A stretch of 17,437 nucleotides of DNA, taken from assembly GCA_016839385.1 (NCBI GenBank), contig JAEOUK010000669.1, positions 1 through 17,437 on the forward strand, written 5' to 3'. Position 1 is the stretch's first letter, and every line of letters starts with the position of its first letter. A program made the translations under genes and the position numbers. Origin of the DNA: Promethearchaeota archaeon (GTDB lineage: Archaea; Asgardarchaeota; Lokiarchaeia; Sigynarchaeales; MK-D1). A model generated the notes under the pieces. The model was not told the DNA's origin. It worked only from the letters and a program-made list of their open reading frames with translations, and did not search any database. Positions 1 through 7,435 of this stretch are shown here, piece after piece.

Positions 1-2
1 AA

Positions 3-665
3 CTAACAATTGTTGGTGCTTATGATTTACTCCCAGGTCAGAGTCCTTATTCATCGTTCTATGGGCTTCTCACTACAGATATCCTTCCAAATTTTCAAAT
101 TGTATCTTATACGTGGTTAGTTAATTACAAATTTGAATATGACAATTATGACGTTTCAAATGAAATATTAATGCAAAAAATGAGAGAGTTGGATTCTTCT
201 CTTGTACTTTATTCTGTTTATCATTCAAGAGAAGGAGATATGTTTTCATTGTTGACATTCCTTGGCATAGAGAAATATTATTTTCTAATTCTTGTTGCAA
301 TCGGGATCGCAATTACAATGTATAATTCAATCCAAGAAAAATCATTAGATTTTGGTTTATTAAGAGCACGTGGCGTTGAAAAATGGACTATTGTTAAAAC
401 TCAATTAAGTGAAGGTTTAGTTCTCCTCACTCTTGGGGCAATGATAAGTTTAAATGGCATACTATCCGCTTGGGCATTAAATAATGCTATTGAGAATTTG
501 ATAGGATTCAATATTCCAAGGGCATTAACCATTCCAATATGGAGAATTCTTATAGAGATGGGAATCTCTATCGTGATATTTAGTTTAATCATAGTAGCAT
601 CTTCATTATATGTATTAAAACAATCTAATGTCAAAAATATAAGCGATGTATTTAGAACAGCATAA
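3..665 (+). CDS. FtsX/MacB-type ABC transporter permease, C-terminal part (5' end outside window)
   Basis: The reading frame is open from the left edge, so only the last 221 residues are present. They begin in what looks like the end of an extracytoplasmic domain. Three hydrophobic segments follow, starting around IEKYYFLILVAIGIAI, LSEGLVLLTLGAMISL and IEMGISIVIFSLIIVA. The motif EKSLDFGLLRARGV after the first of these is the family hallmark, where permeases of the LolC/MacB/FtsX family carry a conserved E..REIG(I/L)LRA.G cytoplasmic loop. This is therefore the last half of a permease that couples to the ABC ATPase starting 13 bases downstream. The substrate cannot be read; family members move lipoproteins or peptides, or transmit signals across the membrane. 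The first in-frame ATG in the window (171) is internal and is not the true start. Confidence 0.85.
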   Translation, partial: LTIVGAYDLLPGQSPYSSFYGLLTTDILPNFQIVSYTWLVNYKFEYDNYDVSNEILMQKMRELDSSLVLYSVYHSREGDMFSLLTFLGIEKYYFLILVAIGIAITMYNSIQEKSLDFGLLRARGVEKWTIVKTQLSEGLVLLTLGAMISLNGILSAWALNNAIENLIGFNIPRALTIPIWRILIEMGISIVIFSLIIVASSLYVLKQSNVKNISDVFRTA

Positions 666-678
666 ATCGGTGAAAAAT

Positions 679-1536
679 ATGGAAAATACTAAGTTACCCG
701 GGATAATTATTGATGATCTCTTCAAGATCTATAAGAGAGGGAAAGTCGAGGTTGTTGCTTTACGGGGGTTGACTTGTGAATTTAGACGAGGAGATTTAAG
801 TGTGATTATGGGTCCTTCTGGATGTGGAAAAACTACCCTACTTAATTTGATTGGAGGTTTAGATGTTCCTTCGTCAGGACGAATAATTTTTGAACGAGAT
901 AATATTAGTGCAAAATCAGAAAAAGAATTGGAACAATACCGAAAAACAAAAGTAGGATATGTTTTTCAGTTTATGAACTTGATTCCTGAACTAAATGCTG
1001 CAGAAAACGTTGCATTGCCATTATTACTAACAAATGTACCTAAAAAAGAACGAGATCACCGAGTTTCACAACTATTAAATGTTGTTGGTTTAAAAAATCG
1101 AGAACATCATAATCCAGACGAACTCTCTGGAGGTGAACAACAAAGAGTAGCTATTGCTGCAGCTCTGGCTCATAATCCCGATATTTTACTATGTGATGAA
1201 CCCACGGGAGAACTTGATACTGAATCAAAATACCACATTATGGATGTTCTGAAAAATGTATTAAAGCAGTATCCTCATAAAATTATTCTTGTTGTTACTC
1301 ATGATCCTGATCTCCGAAAGATAGCTGATAGGTTATATTTCATCAAAGACGGGGAGATATCTTTCGAGTTAGATCGTCAAGAAATCATTGATAAATATAG
1401 TGAGTCTGCTGAATTTAATGCAGAGGAGACGATTGCAACAGAACGATTTTTCAAGGAATTCAGGGAATTAGAATATATAGTTCGAGATAAATTAGAAAAA
1501 TTTGCCAAAAGAAGAGGGGATAATAAATTAATCTAA
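679..1536 (+). CDS. ABC transporter ATP-binding protein, LolD/MacB type
   Basis: This is the ATPase subunit that powers the FtsX-like permease encoded immediately upstream. All nucleotide-binding motifs are intact: Walker A GPSGCGKTT (residues 45-53), Q-loop Gln97, signature LSGGEQQR (149-156), Walker B ILLCDEP (169-175) with the D-loop GELD, and the H-loop His208. An ATG at 679 was chosen because GGTGA lies 5 bases before it and it falls after the permease stop. An upstream ATG at 646 would overlap the permease by 20 bases and add 11 non-conserved residues. The core domain ends near residue 230. A charged, probably helical tail of about 55 residues follows, longer than in bacterial LolD (about 230 residues). 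The cargo is unknown. Confidence 0.92.
   Translation: MENTKLPGIIIDDLFKIYKRGKVEVVALRGLTCEFRRGDLSVIMGPSGCGKTTLLNLIGGLDVPSSGRIIFERDNISAKSEKELEQYRKTKVGYVFQFMNLIPELNAAENVALPLLLTNVPKKERDHRVSQLLNVVGLKNREHHNPDELSGGEQQRVAIAAALAHNPDILLCDEPTGELDTESKYHIMDVLKNVLKQYPHKIILVVTHDPDLRKIADRLYFIKDGEISFELDRQEIIDKYSESAEFNAEETIATERFFKEFRELEYIVRDKLEKFAKRRGDNKLI
1514..1520 (+). promoter_or_regulatory. Shine-Dalgarno GAGGGGA that decides the ATT start of the PK_C-like gene
   Basis: The purine run GAGGGGA lies inside the last codons of the ABC ATPase. It is 6 bases ahead of the ATT at 1527, the usual spacing for an archaeal ribosome binding site. It is 90 bases away from the TTG at 1611, so it cannot serve that codon. 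It is among the best Shine-Dalgarno matches in the window. Confidence 0.6.
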
Positions 1537-2096
1537 AATTTGATGTTTTTGAGACTGGAGGTAAACAAAACACCTCTCAAGCACTTGCAAATGCTAAAAA
1601 GAATGCTGATTTGTTAGGAATAAAGGATATTCTCGTTGCTTCAACTGGTGGATTTACTGCGGAAGAAGCGATTAAAGCATTTGATCCTACTGAATACAAT
1701 CTTGTAATTATAACTCATAGTTATGGATTTAGATCAGAAATTGACCAAGAATTTAGTGGTAAAATCCGAAAATTATTGGAAAATAAAGGTGTAAAAGTGT
1801 TTTCCGGAACCCATGTGTATTCCGGTATTGGTCCTGGTTTTTATAATGAATGGAATCACATGGATTTGCCGAATATTTTTGCAAAAAGTATACGAAAACT
1901 CTTTTCTGATGGAGTAAAAGTCTGCCATGAAATTACATTGATGGCTGCAGATTCGGGTTTAGTCAAGATTGGAAATGATGTGATTAGTATTGGTGGAACT
2001 GGTAGAGGAGCAGATACCGTCTGTTGGATTACCGCTCAATCTAGTCGTAACTTTTTAAAAGCGAGAATAAAGGCAATATTAGCTAAACCCCTTTAA
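1527..2096 (+). CDS. Pyruvate-kinase C-terminal-like (PK_C) archaeal protein, apparent ATT start
   Basis: The protein matches, from memory, a stand-alone archaeal family related to the C-terminal domain of pyruvate kinase. Recognisable elements are ETGGKQNTSQAL, GIKDILVASTGGFTA, VIITHSYGF, KVCHEITLMAADSGL and SIGGTGRGADT. Its biochemical role is not established and it has no kinase active site. The conserved N-terminus lies upstream of the first ordinary start, a TTG at 1611, and the frame is open back to a TAA at 1524-1526. No ATG, GTG or TTG occurs in frame before 1611. The ATT at 1527 sits 6 bases after a strong GAGGGGA Shine-Dalgarno at 1514-1520, so it is taken as the start, giving 189 residues. 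It overlaps the end of the ABC ATPase by 10 bases, suggesting translational coupling. A sequencing error remains the main alternative. Confidence 0.75.
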   Translation: MNLKFDVFETGGKQNTSQALANAKKNADLLGIKDILVASTGGFTAEEAIKAFDPTEYNLVIITHSYGFRSEIDQEFSGKIRKLLENKGVKVFSGTHVYSGIGPGFYNEWNHMDLPNIFAKSIRKLFSDGVKVCHEITLMAADSGLVKIGNDVISIGGTGRGADTVCWITAQSSRNFLKARIKAILAKPL

Positions 2097-2099
2097 TCT

Positions 2100-2960
2100 T
2101 TATTGCTTAACTCGTTTTAGAAACGAAAGATAAGTATTTTCCATTAGCATTGCAATTGTCATAGGACCTACTCCTCCTGGAACAGGAGAGATCGCTGAAC
2201 ATTTTTCTTTAATCCCATAGAAATCTCCATCTCCACATAACTTTCCATTTTCATCTCGATTTATTCCTGCATCAATGTATACAACTCCGTCCTTGATACG
2301 ATCAGCGGTAACGAAATTTGTTTTCCCAACTCCAGTGACCAAGATATCTGCTCGCTTCATATGAAAATCAATATCAATAGTTTTTGTGTGACAAACTGTT
2401 ACTGTTCCATTTCTCTTTAAAAACATCATTATTAATGGTTTTCCAATAATGATTGATCGATTTACAATTACAACTTCTTTACCTTTTATATCGATATTAT
2501 ATTCTTCTAAAAGGCGGATCATCCCCTTAGGTGTTGCTGCCGTGTAGGTTTCATCTCCCATGTTTGTTAATCCCATTGTGAATGGGCTTAAACCGTCCAC
2601 ATCCTTGTCTGCTGCTATTTTCTGCACAATCTCATCAGTTTTATCTCTTATGTGTGAAGGCAATGGAAGCTGAAGTAAGATTCCATCAATATGATTCATA
2701 TTATTACATTTGTTTATTGAATCGACAAGTTGTGTGTAAGTACAATCTTCAGTAAGATGTATGTTTTCTGAGTAGATGCCCACTTGTTCACAAGCTTTTA
2801 TCTTCATTCCAACATACATTTCACTTGCTGGGTCTGTTCCCACTAAAATTGTAGCTAAACCTGGTTTTCTTCCATATAATTGACTACATTCAGTAATTTT
2901 TTGTTTCAATTCCTTCTTTATTTTTACTGAAGTTGTATTTCCATCTAAAATTATACCCAT
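2100..2960 (-). CDS. folD: Bifunctional methylenetetrahydrofolate dehydrogenase/cyclohydrolase FolD
   Basis: FolD interconverts 5,10-methylene-, 5,10-methenyl- and 10-formyl-tetrahydrofolate in the cytoplasm, using NADP. The length (286 residues) is normal for the family. The catalytic Tyr49 and Lys53 (YVGMK) are present, as are Gln97 in LLQLPLP, Asp122 in KDVDG, and the signature PVPGGVGPMTIAMLMENT near the C-terminus. The dinucleotide loop reads VNRSIIIG: Arg168-Ser169 fit NADP, but the first glycine of the usual GRS is Asn. The motif before TPKG is AA instead of the usual PC. These changes are mild and do not argue against activity. The gene is tail-to-tail with the PK_C-like gene (3 bases between stops) and follows the toroid gene by 43 bases. 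Folate-linked C1 metabolism in archaea is patchy, so its presence helps describe the host's C1 chemistry. Confidence 0.95.
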   Translation of the reverse strand: MGIILDGNTTSVKIKKELKQKITECSQLYGRKPGLATILVGTDPASEMYVGMKIKACEQVGIYSENIHLTEDCTYTQLVDSINKCNNMNHIDGILLQLPLPSHIRDKTDEIVQKIAADKDVDGLSPFTMGLTNMGDETYTAATPKGMIRLLEEYNIDIKGKEVVIVNRSIIIGKPLIMMFLKRNGTVTVCHTKTIDIDFHMKRADILVTGVGKTNFVTADRIKDGVVYIDAGINRDENGKLCGDGDFYGIKEKCSAISPVPGGVGPMTIAMLMENTYLSFLKRVKQ

Positions 2961-2968
2961 AAGTACTA

Positions 2969-2989
2969 AAAAACAAAGTAATAAAAAAA
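2969..2989 (-). terminator. Poly-T tracts after the toroid gene
   Basis: Reading the minus strand, the stop of the toroid-protein gene is followed by a run of seven T and then a run of six T within 40 bases. This resembles archaeal factor-independent termination, which needs only a T-rich stretch in the non-template strand. It would separate the toroid gene from folD, which has no clear ribosome binding site. Confidence 0.35.
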
Positions 2990-3003
2990 GTAATCAGATT
3001 GGA

Positions 3004-4146
3004 TTATAATTTAATACGTCGTTGATAGTATATATATCCACCAATTCCCGCACCTAAAACTACCAAAACTACAATAAGTACAATCCACCATCGCAGTTTA
3101 TAGTCCCCAAATGACTCAGAAAGTAAATCTAATTCTCCTAGTTCGTTCAAAATACGAATTGATTGATAAGTTGTTATGGTTGAGGATCTCTTCTCTATTC
3201 CCTCTAAAACGTTTTCTGAGAATCCACCATCTTCTTGGTTTTGATTTCCAAGCAGCCAATCTATCGTTGATTGTTTCTCATGAATAGGACGATCTAATAA
3301 ACTAAGAGAAACAATTGCATCAAAAGTTGCTCTAACCGTAGCAAATTGTACCTCTGATTCTGGATTATATGAATATCCTCCATAGTGAGCTTGTAACGAT
3401 TCATCAAAGACGTAATGGCTATTTATATATGTTGTTAACGATGTAAGATTTGCTACAGATAAAAGACTTAAAGAATCTAAATACCACAATGTTTGTACAG
3501 CGTAAAATGTGGTAGATAACGACGATCCAGAATCGTTAGGGGATGATTTGAATCCACCATCCACATCCAATGAAGCATAAATAAATGCAGATATATTTGC
3601 TATATCTAATTCAGTGAGAATATCAAGAAAGTAGTATGTCTTCACTATATAATAAGTACCAAAAATTGAGGGATCTAATCCTGAATTAATAGCATAACCG
3701 ATTAAATCTCCATCAACAACCTGTAAGTTATCTGCAAATTCCTTAAAGTCTTCAATTCTAGCATAACCAGTAGCAGCTTCTTGATCTATATGATAGAGAC
3801 TCTCTATACACTCCGAAATGTTTTGAAGGCTATTAAAATCAATTCCCCAATTAATATGATCCAATATCCAATTATCGGTAGATGATGTATCAATATCTTC
3901 AAGAGCTCCTAGAATATCTAAAGCAATTATAGCAGATCGAGTGCTTAGCACTGATTGTGTATATGTTTCCTCGCTGGAATACTGATTATATTCACTAAAT
4001 GCTCCTCGAATATCGTCCTGTGTACTTTTTATAAACTCAACAGCATACTCCTGACGCGTTAAACTTAATCCAAAAATTGGAAAAATTACCAAACCAATGA
4101 TTAGTACTGTTGGGATTATTGAAATTAATGTTCGCTTATGTGTCAT
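3004..4146 (-). CDS. Exported, C-terminally membrane-anchored prenyltransferase/squalene-cyclase-like toroid protein
   Basis: Residues 7-28 form a signal peptide or anchor. A second hydrophobic helix at about 354-374 is followed by the basic tail YYQRRIKL, so the body should lie outside the cell, held by a C-terminal membrane helix. The body contains repeats of the alpha/alpha-toroid type: DVDGGFKSSPND followed by a helix (about 195-224), YGGYSYNPES (about 255-284) and EDGGFSEN (about 305-336). The DGGF/GGY turn before each helix pair is typical of prenyltransferase beta subunits and squalene cyclases. The catalytic Asp-rich DxDDTA motif of cyclases and an obvious zinc site are not seen. A binding or structural role is therefore more likely than catalysis. 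The gene sits between folD and the actin-related gene, on the same strand as both. Ligand unknown. Confidence 0.65.
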   Translation of the reverse strand: MTHKRTLISIIPTVLIIGLVIFPIFGLSLTRQEYAVEFIKSTQDDIRGAFSEYNQYSSEETYTQSVLSTRSAIIALDILGALEDIDTSSTDNWILDHINWGIDFNSLQNISECIESLYHIDQEAATGYARIEDFKEFADNLQVVDGDLIGYAINSGLDPSIFGTYYIVKTYYFLDILTELDIANISAFIYASLDVDGGFKSSPNDSGSSLSTTFYAVQTLWYLDSLSLLSVANLTSLTTYINSHYVFDESLQAHYGGYSYNPESEVQFATVRATFDAIVSLSLLDRPIHEKQSTIDWLLGNQNQEDGGFSENVLEGIEKRSSTITTYQSIRILNELGELDLLSESFGDYKLRWWIVLIVVLVVLGAGIGGYIYYQRRIKL

Positions 4147-4186
4147 ATTAATCGCTTGTTTTCGCTACCGATAGAATGATTATCTG

Positions 4187-4197
4187 AATATAAAATT
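4187..4197 (-). promoter_or_regulatory. Candidate TATA box of the toroid-protein gene
   Basis: On the minus strand the sequence reads AATTTTATATT, centred about 46 bases ahead of the ATG at 4146. A start of transcription about 25 bases downstream would leave a leader of roughly 20 bases. It suggests that this gene is transcribed separately from the actin-related gene. AT-rich background makes it tentative. Confidence 0.35.
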
Positions 4198-4228
4198 AAT
4201 AATAAAGATTTTTAGTACAATACATTTA

Positions 4229-5797
4229 TCATAGTAATTGGGAAAAATCTAGCGGTATCGTGTTTGGGTCCTTCAGATACTGATCATATGTAATAAAAAG
4301 GCGTTTTGCACTGGGAATTGAACCCAAGATAGATGCCCCATTGAAAATGGCAGTATTTCTTCTAGATGGCAATACAATCTTAATTATATCTCCTCCTCCA
4401 TCTGTAAGAGTATCGTCCTCAAATTCAGAAGCTTTTATTTTTTCTAATTCATTGATTTGTGGAGGTAGTTCTACCGCTCCTAATTTATTTGGTTTGGATG
4501 CTGGGATGGGTGTTATTTTCGAACCGCAGAATGGACAAAAAGGATTTTTATCTCCTAATTTTTTCCTACAATTTGGGCATTTTTCAGGATATTCTAAATT
4601 TGAAGGAATACTGATAGTTAAGGAACCAAACTTATGACCACATTTAGGGCATGTTTGGGAGATCGCAAGATTAACTCTTTCTCCACATTTTGGACACGTA
4701 TCCATAGCTTTACTAGAACTACCAACATTAACCATTTGGGGTTTACCTATATTAGGGGCCCTAGTAGTTGGTTCTGGAAGTGGTCCTAATCGTGGTAAAA
4801 CTTTCTTTAATTCCTCTTCTAATCGAAAATTAAATCCTTGAAACATGGTGTTTCCACCAGAGAGTACAATGTTTTTCAGCATTACTCTCCAATACTGACG
4901 CTCTAATTTCATGACAGCATCTATTATTGCTTGAGCAATACTAGCTACATTATATCCAAGTAATTCAGGATGAAATAATATTTCAGGAGCGTTTACTCTT
5001 ACACTCATAGGTATTTTTGCAGTCTCTCCATCAGGAAGTATGTAAGAAGTTATATCAGTATTATTTTTCGCAACTTCTGCAGGATTTAAAGCAATGAAAC
5101 AATTTTGTTCCTTAATTTCTCTCAAAATTTCACGTTGAGCTGAAGAAGTAATATTTACTCCATATCCTAACAGTAATGTTCTTAAATATTCTGACACATC
5201 TTTACCAGAAAGTGTTAATCTTTGAACTGCATGGGGAATCACTTTTCCATCGATAATCGGGACTATCCAAGTTAATCCTTCTCCACTTTCTACTGAAATG
5301 CCCGTTGTCAAACCTGCACTAAATAATGCCATAATTGGAGAATTTGCAATATATACACTTTTTGCCCTATAAGTCTCAAATAATAATCTTGTAATATATT
5401 TTCTTGTGTCCAATGGAGTCAATGGGTTTTCAGCATAGATTACATTCACATTTGAAGGATCGACACGCAATACATTATAGAAAATATGTGTTAAAACAGA
5501 ATAATAACTATCCCAATCCATGATTGCTCCACGATTAATCGGGTAAGTAATTTTTAAGACTCCACGCATTCTCATACAGTCTTCTCCAACATATTGCCCT
5601 TTAGTTTCAACATCAGCCATAACGGATTTATATTTCTCTTTTCCCGTCATTGTGGGGAATATAATTGGTTGCTCATCACCCGCAATTCCTACTTTAGTGA
5701 ATCCCTCACCAATATCAATGATGACAATCTGTTCTTCACTAGATTCATTACCTGAATTGATATTTGAGGTCTGTATGTTGAATTGAGCCATTTTCAT
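4229..5797 (-). CDS. Actin-related protein with two zinc ribbons inserted in the actin fold
   Basis: The N-terminal 335 residues follow actin closely: DIGEGFTKVGIAGDEQP (28-44), FPTMTGKEKY, YVGED, RGVLKITYPINRGAIMDWD (78-96), HIFYNVLRVDP, LLFETY, and the adenosine motif LSGGNTMFQGF (312-322). The actin C-terminus resumes at about 470 with IKIVLPSRRNTAIFNGASIL, ending in FITYDQYLKD. Between these, at the place of actin residues 322-325, sit about 130 extra residues. They carry four knuckles: CPKC 368-371, CPKC 383-386, CPNC 407-410 and CPFC 421-424, read as two zinc ribbons. By eye alignment, actin Gln137 becomes Ser153, His161 becomes Trp177, and Asp154 and Asp157 become Glu170 and Glu173. 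Nucleotide binding seems possible but hydrolysis may be impaired. ATG codons at 5797 and 5791 are both possible starts. The length is 522 against about 375 for actin. Polymerisation is unproven. Confidence 0.9.
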   Translation of the reverse strand: MKMAQFNIQTSNINSGNESSEEQIVIIDIGEGFTKVGIAGDEQPIIFPTMTGKEKYKSVMADVETKGQYVGEDCMRMRGVLKITYPINRGAIMDWDSYYSVLTHIFYNVLRVDPSNVNVIYAENPLTPLDTRKYITRLLFETYRAKSVYIANSPIMALFSAGLTTGISVESGEGLTWIVPIIDGKVIPHAVQRLTLSGKDVSEYLRTLLLGYGVNITSSAQREILREIKEQNCFIALNPAEVAKNNTDITSYILPDGETAKIPMSVRVNAPEILFHPELLGYNVASIAQAIIDAVMKLERQYWRVMLKNIVLSGGNTMFQGFNFRLEEELKKVLPRLGPLPEPTTRAPNIGKPQMVNVGSSSKAMDTCPKCGERVNLAISQTCPKCGHKFGSLTISIPSNLEYPEKCPNCRKKLGDKNPFCPFCGSKITPIPASKPNKLGAVELPPQINELEKIKASEFEDDTLTDGGGDIIKIVLPSRRNTAIFNGASILGSIPSAKRLFITYDQYLKDPNTIPLDFSQLL

Positions 5798-5940
5798 CTT
5801 CTGGATCGGTCAAAGGAATTAAAATGTAAATTGATACATAATTTAATTTAATTCAAAATAAATAATTCTAATTAGGCTAAATGGACTACGTAATATGTTA
5901 ATAATCGCTACCAATCAAGCATTGAGAAGGTTAAATTAAA

Positions 5941-7158
5941 ATGGATACTATAAAAATAGCCTTTATTGGAACGGGATTTGCTGCAAGAATACATGCAGAA
6001 GCATATAAACAAATTCCCCACATCAAGGTTGAAATTACAGGGGTTGCATCACGAAATCTAGATGGAGCAACCAAATTTTGTGAGGAGTTTAAGCTCGATC
6101 CGAGATTGATAAACACTGATAGTATTGAAATGATTCATTCAGTTGATGCTGATATTATTGATATTGTCACTCCTACCCATACACATTCCCAATATGCATT
6201 GGAAGCTGCAAAAGCAGGTAAAAATATTATCTGTGAGAAACCTCTTACTGGGTATTTTGGTGACCCTACTGTTCCAATAGAAGATCGAATGAATGTGGGA
6301 GAAACTAGCAAATATATGATGTTTAAGCAAGTTTTAAAAGAATGTGAAACTCTACAAAAGGAAATCCTAAAACATAAGGTGATTTTTGGATATGCAGAAA
6401 ATTGGGTTTATGCTCCTCCAATAACTAAATTAAAAGAGTTACTCAAAAGTGCAGAAAGTAAAATCTTAGAGATTCGTTGTGGAGAAAGTCACTCTGGTTC
6501 TCATTCAAAATTTGCATCTGAATGGAAATATACAGGTGGAGGTGCTTTAATTCGAATGGGAGCACATCCATATGGAGCTGTAATTCATCTTAAGCATTGG
6601 GAAGGAATAATAAGAGATGGAGTTCCTATTCGTCCTCATTCTGTAATTGCTTCAACGACCAAGCATCGTCTCTTATTGGATTCGCTCCCAAAAAATCAAG
6701 ATTACATAATCAGTAGACCTAAGGATGTGGAAGATTGGTCTTGTGGTATCGTTAAATTTACTGATGGGACAAATGCAGTTATTATTGCTTCAGATACCAC
6801 GTTAGGAGGAATAGAAAACTGGTTAAATGTTTATGCAAGCAACACACGAATCGAAACGAAAATTTCGAACAACAATTCAGTTATGGCTTTTGCTCCTACG
6901 GAAATTCAATTCAAAAATGCGTCTACAAGTGAAAAAACAGACACGAAAGCAGGTTGGAGTCATGCACAACCATCAGAAGATTGGATGACTGGTTACCCAT
7001 TTGAAGTAACAGATTTTGTTCAAAGCGTTATTGAAAAACGCCAACCTATCTCTAATTTGGAACTCGCTATCGACACTACGAAGGTTATGTATGCAGCTTA
7101 CGTTTCTGCGGAAACTGATAAACGAATCAAAATTCCAAAAAACTTCACGTACGTATAG
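5941..7158 (+). CDS. GFO/IDH/MocA-family NAD(P)-dependent oxidoreductase
   Basis: The N-terminal Rossmann fold has the dinucleotide motif GTGFAARIH (10-18). The family's catalytic lysine lies in CEKPLTG (98-104, Lys100). A C-terminal GFO/IDH/MocA substrate domain contains GGGALIRMGAHPYG (199-212), where the conserved His209 corresponds to the usual D.G.H catalytic region. Members oxidise or reduce sugars, inositols or their derivatives; the substrate cannot be told here. After EKP there is an unusual loop of about 35 residues (105-140) containing DPTVPIEDRMNVG, and the total of 405 residues is longer than the common 330-390. The start at 5941 is supported by GAGAAGG at 5924-5930. It is divergent from the actin-related gene. 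A sugar-isomerase-like gene lies just downstream on the other strand, a type of enzyme that often shares pathways with this family. Confidence 0.9.
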   Translation: MDTIKIAFIGTGFAARIHAEAYKQIPHIKVEITGVASRNLDGATKFCEEFKLDPRLINTDSIEMIHSVDADIIDIVTPTHTHSQYALEAAKAGKNIICEKPLTGYFGDPTVPIEDRMNVGETSKYMMFKQVLKECETLQKEILKHKVIFGYAENWVYAPPITKLKELLKSAESKILEIRCGESHSGSHSKFASEWKYTGGGALIRMGAHPYGAVIHLKHWEGIIRDGVPIRPHSVIASTTKHRLLLDSLPKNQDYIISRPKDVEDWSCGIVKFTDGTNAVIIASDTTLGGIENWLNVYASNTRIETKISNNNSVMAFAPTEIQFKNASTSEKTDTKAGWSHAQPSEDWMTGYPFEVTDFVQSVIEKRQPISNLELAIDTTKVMYAAYVSAETDKRIKIPKNFTYV

Positions 7159-7222
7159 ATAGATGGTTTGTCACCACGACTAAAAACACATATTAATAGC
7201 AAAGAATAGAGATGATAACAAT

Positions 7223-7435
7223 ATGGAATTAAATGAACATGAGCAATTCATTCTTGATTTACTCAAAAATCATAACAATAAAATGAATTACAAGGATATT
7301 CAAATCGCTTGTGAAAATGAATTTGAAGGTGTTAGATTAATTTTAAAATCATTAAAAGAAAAAGGATATGTGTTTTTTGATGGTGTAATTCCCGGGTTTT
7401 CCTCAGAAATTGAATTGATACGCGAGAAATTATAG
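7223..7435 (+). CDS. Small winged-helix-like protein (70 residues)
   Basis: The sequence reads as three helices and a short hairpin: EHEQFILDLLK (helix 1), NYKDIQIACE (helix 2), EGVRLILKSLKEKGYVFFDG (recognition-type helix, then a wing). This pattern of a bare winged-helix domain is common in archaea for small DNA-binding or protein-binding modules. The start is an ATG preceded by GAGATGAT at 7209-7216. It follows the oxidoreductase gene by 64 bases and overlaps the 3' end of the opposite-strand isomerase-like gene by 6 bases. No ligand or metal site is visible. The domain assignment is by pattern only, and the target is unknown. Confidence 0.55.
   Translation: MELNEHEQFILDLLKNHNNKMNYKDIQIACENEFEGVRLILKSLKEKGYVFFDGVIPGFSSEIELIREKL

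Noticed and set aside
1611..2096. PK_C-like gene starting at the TTG at 1611
   Set aside because: It would delete the conserved GG..NT..AL..A region, which is present in frame just upstream with a good ribosome binding site at the ATT.
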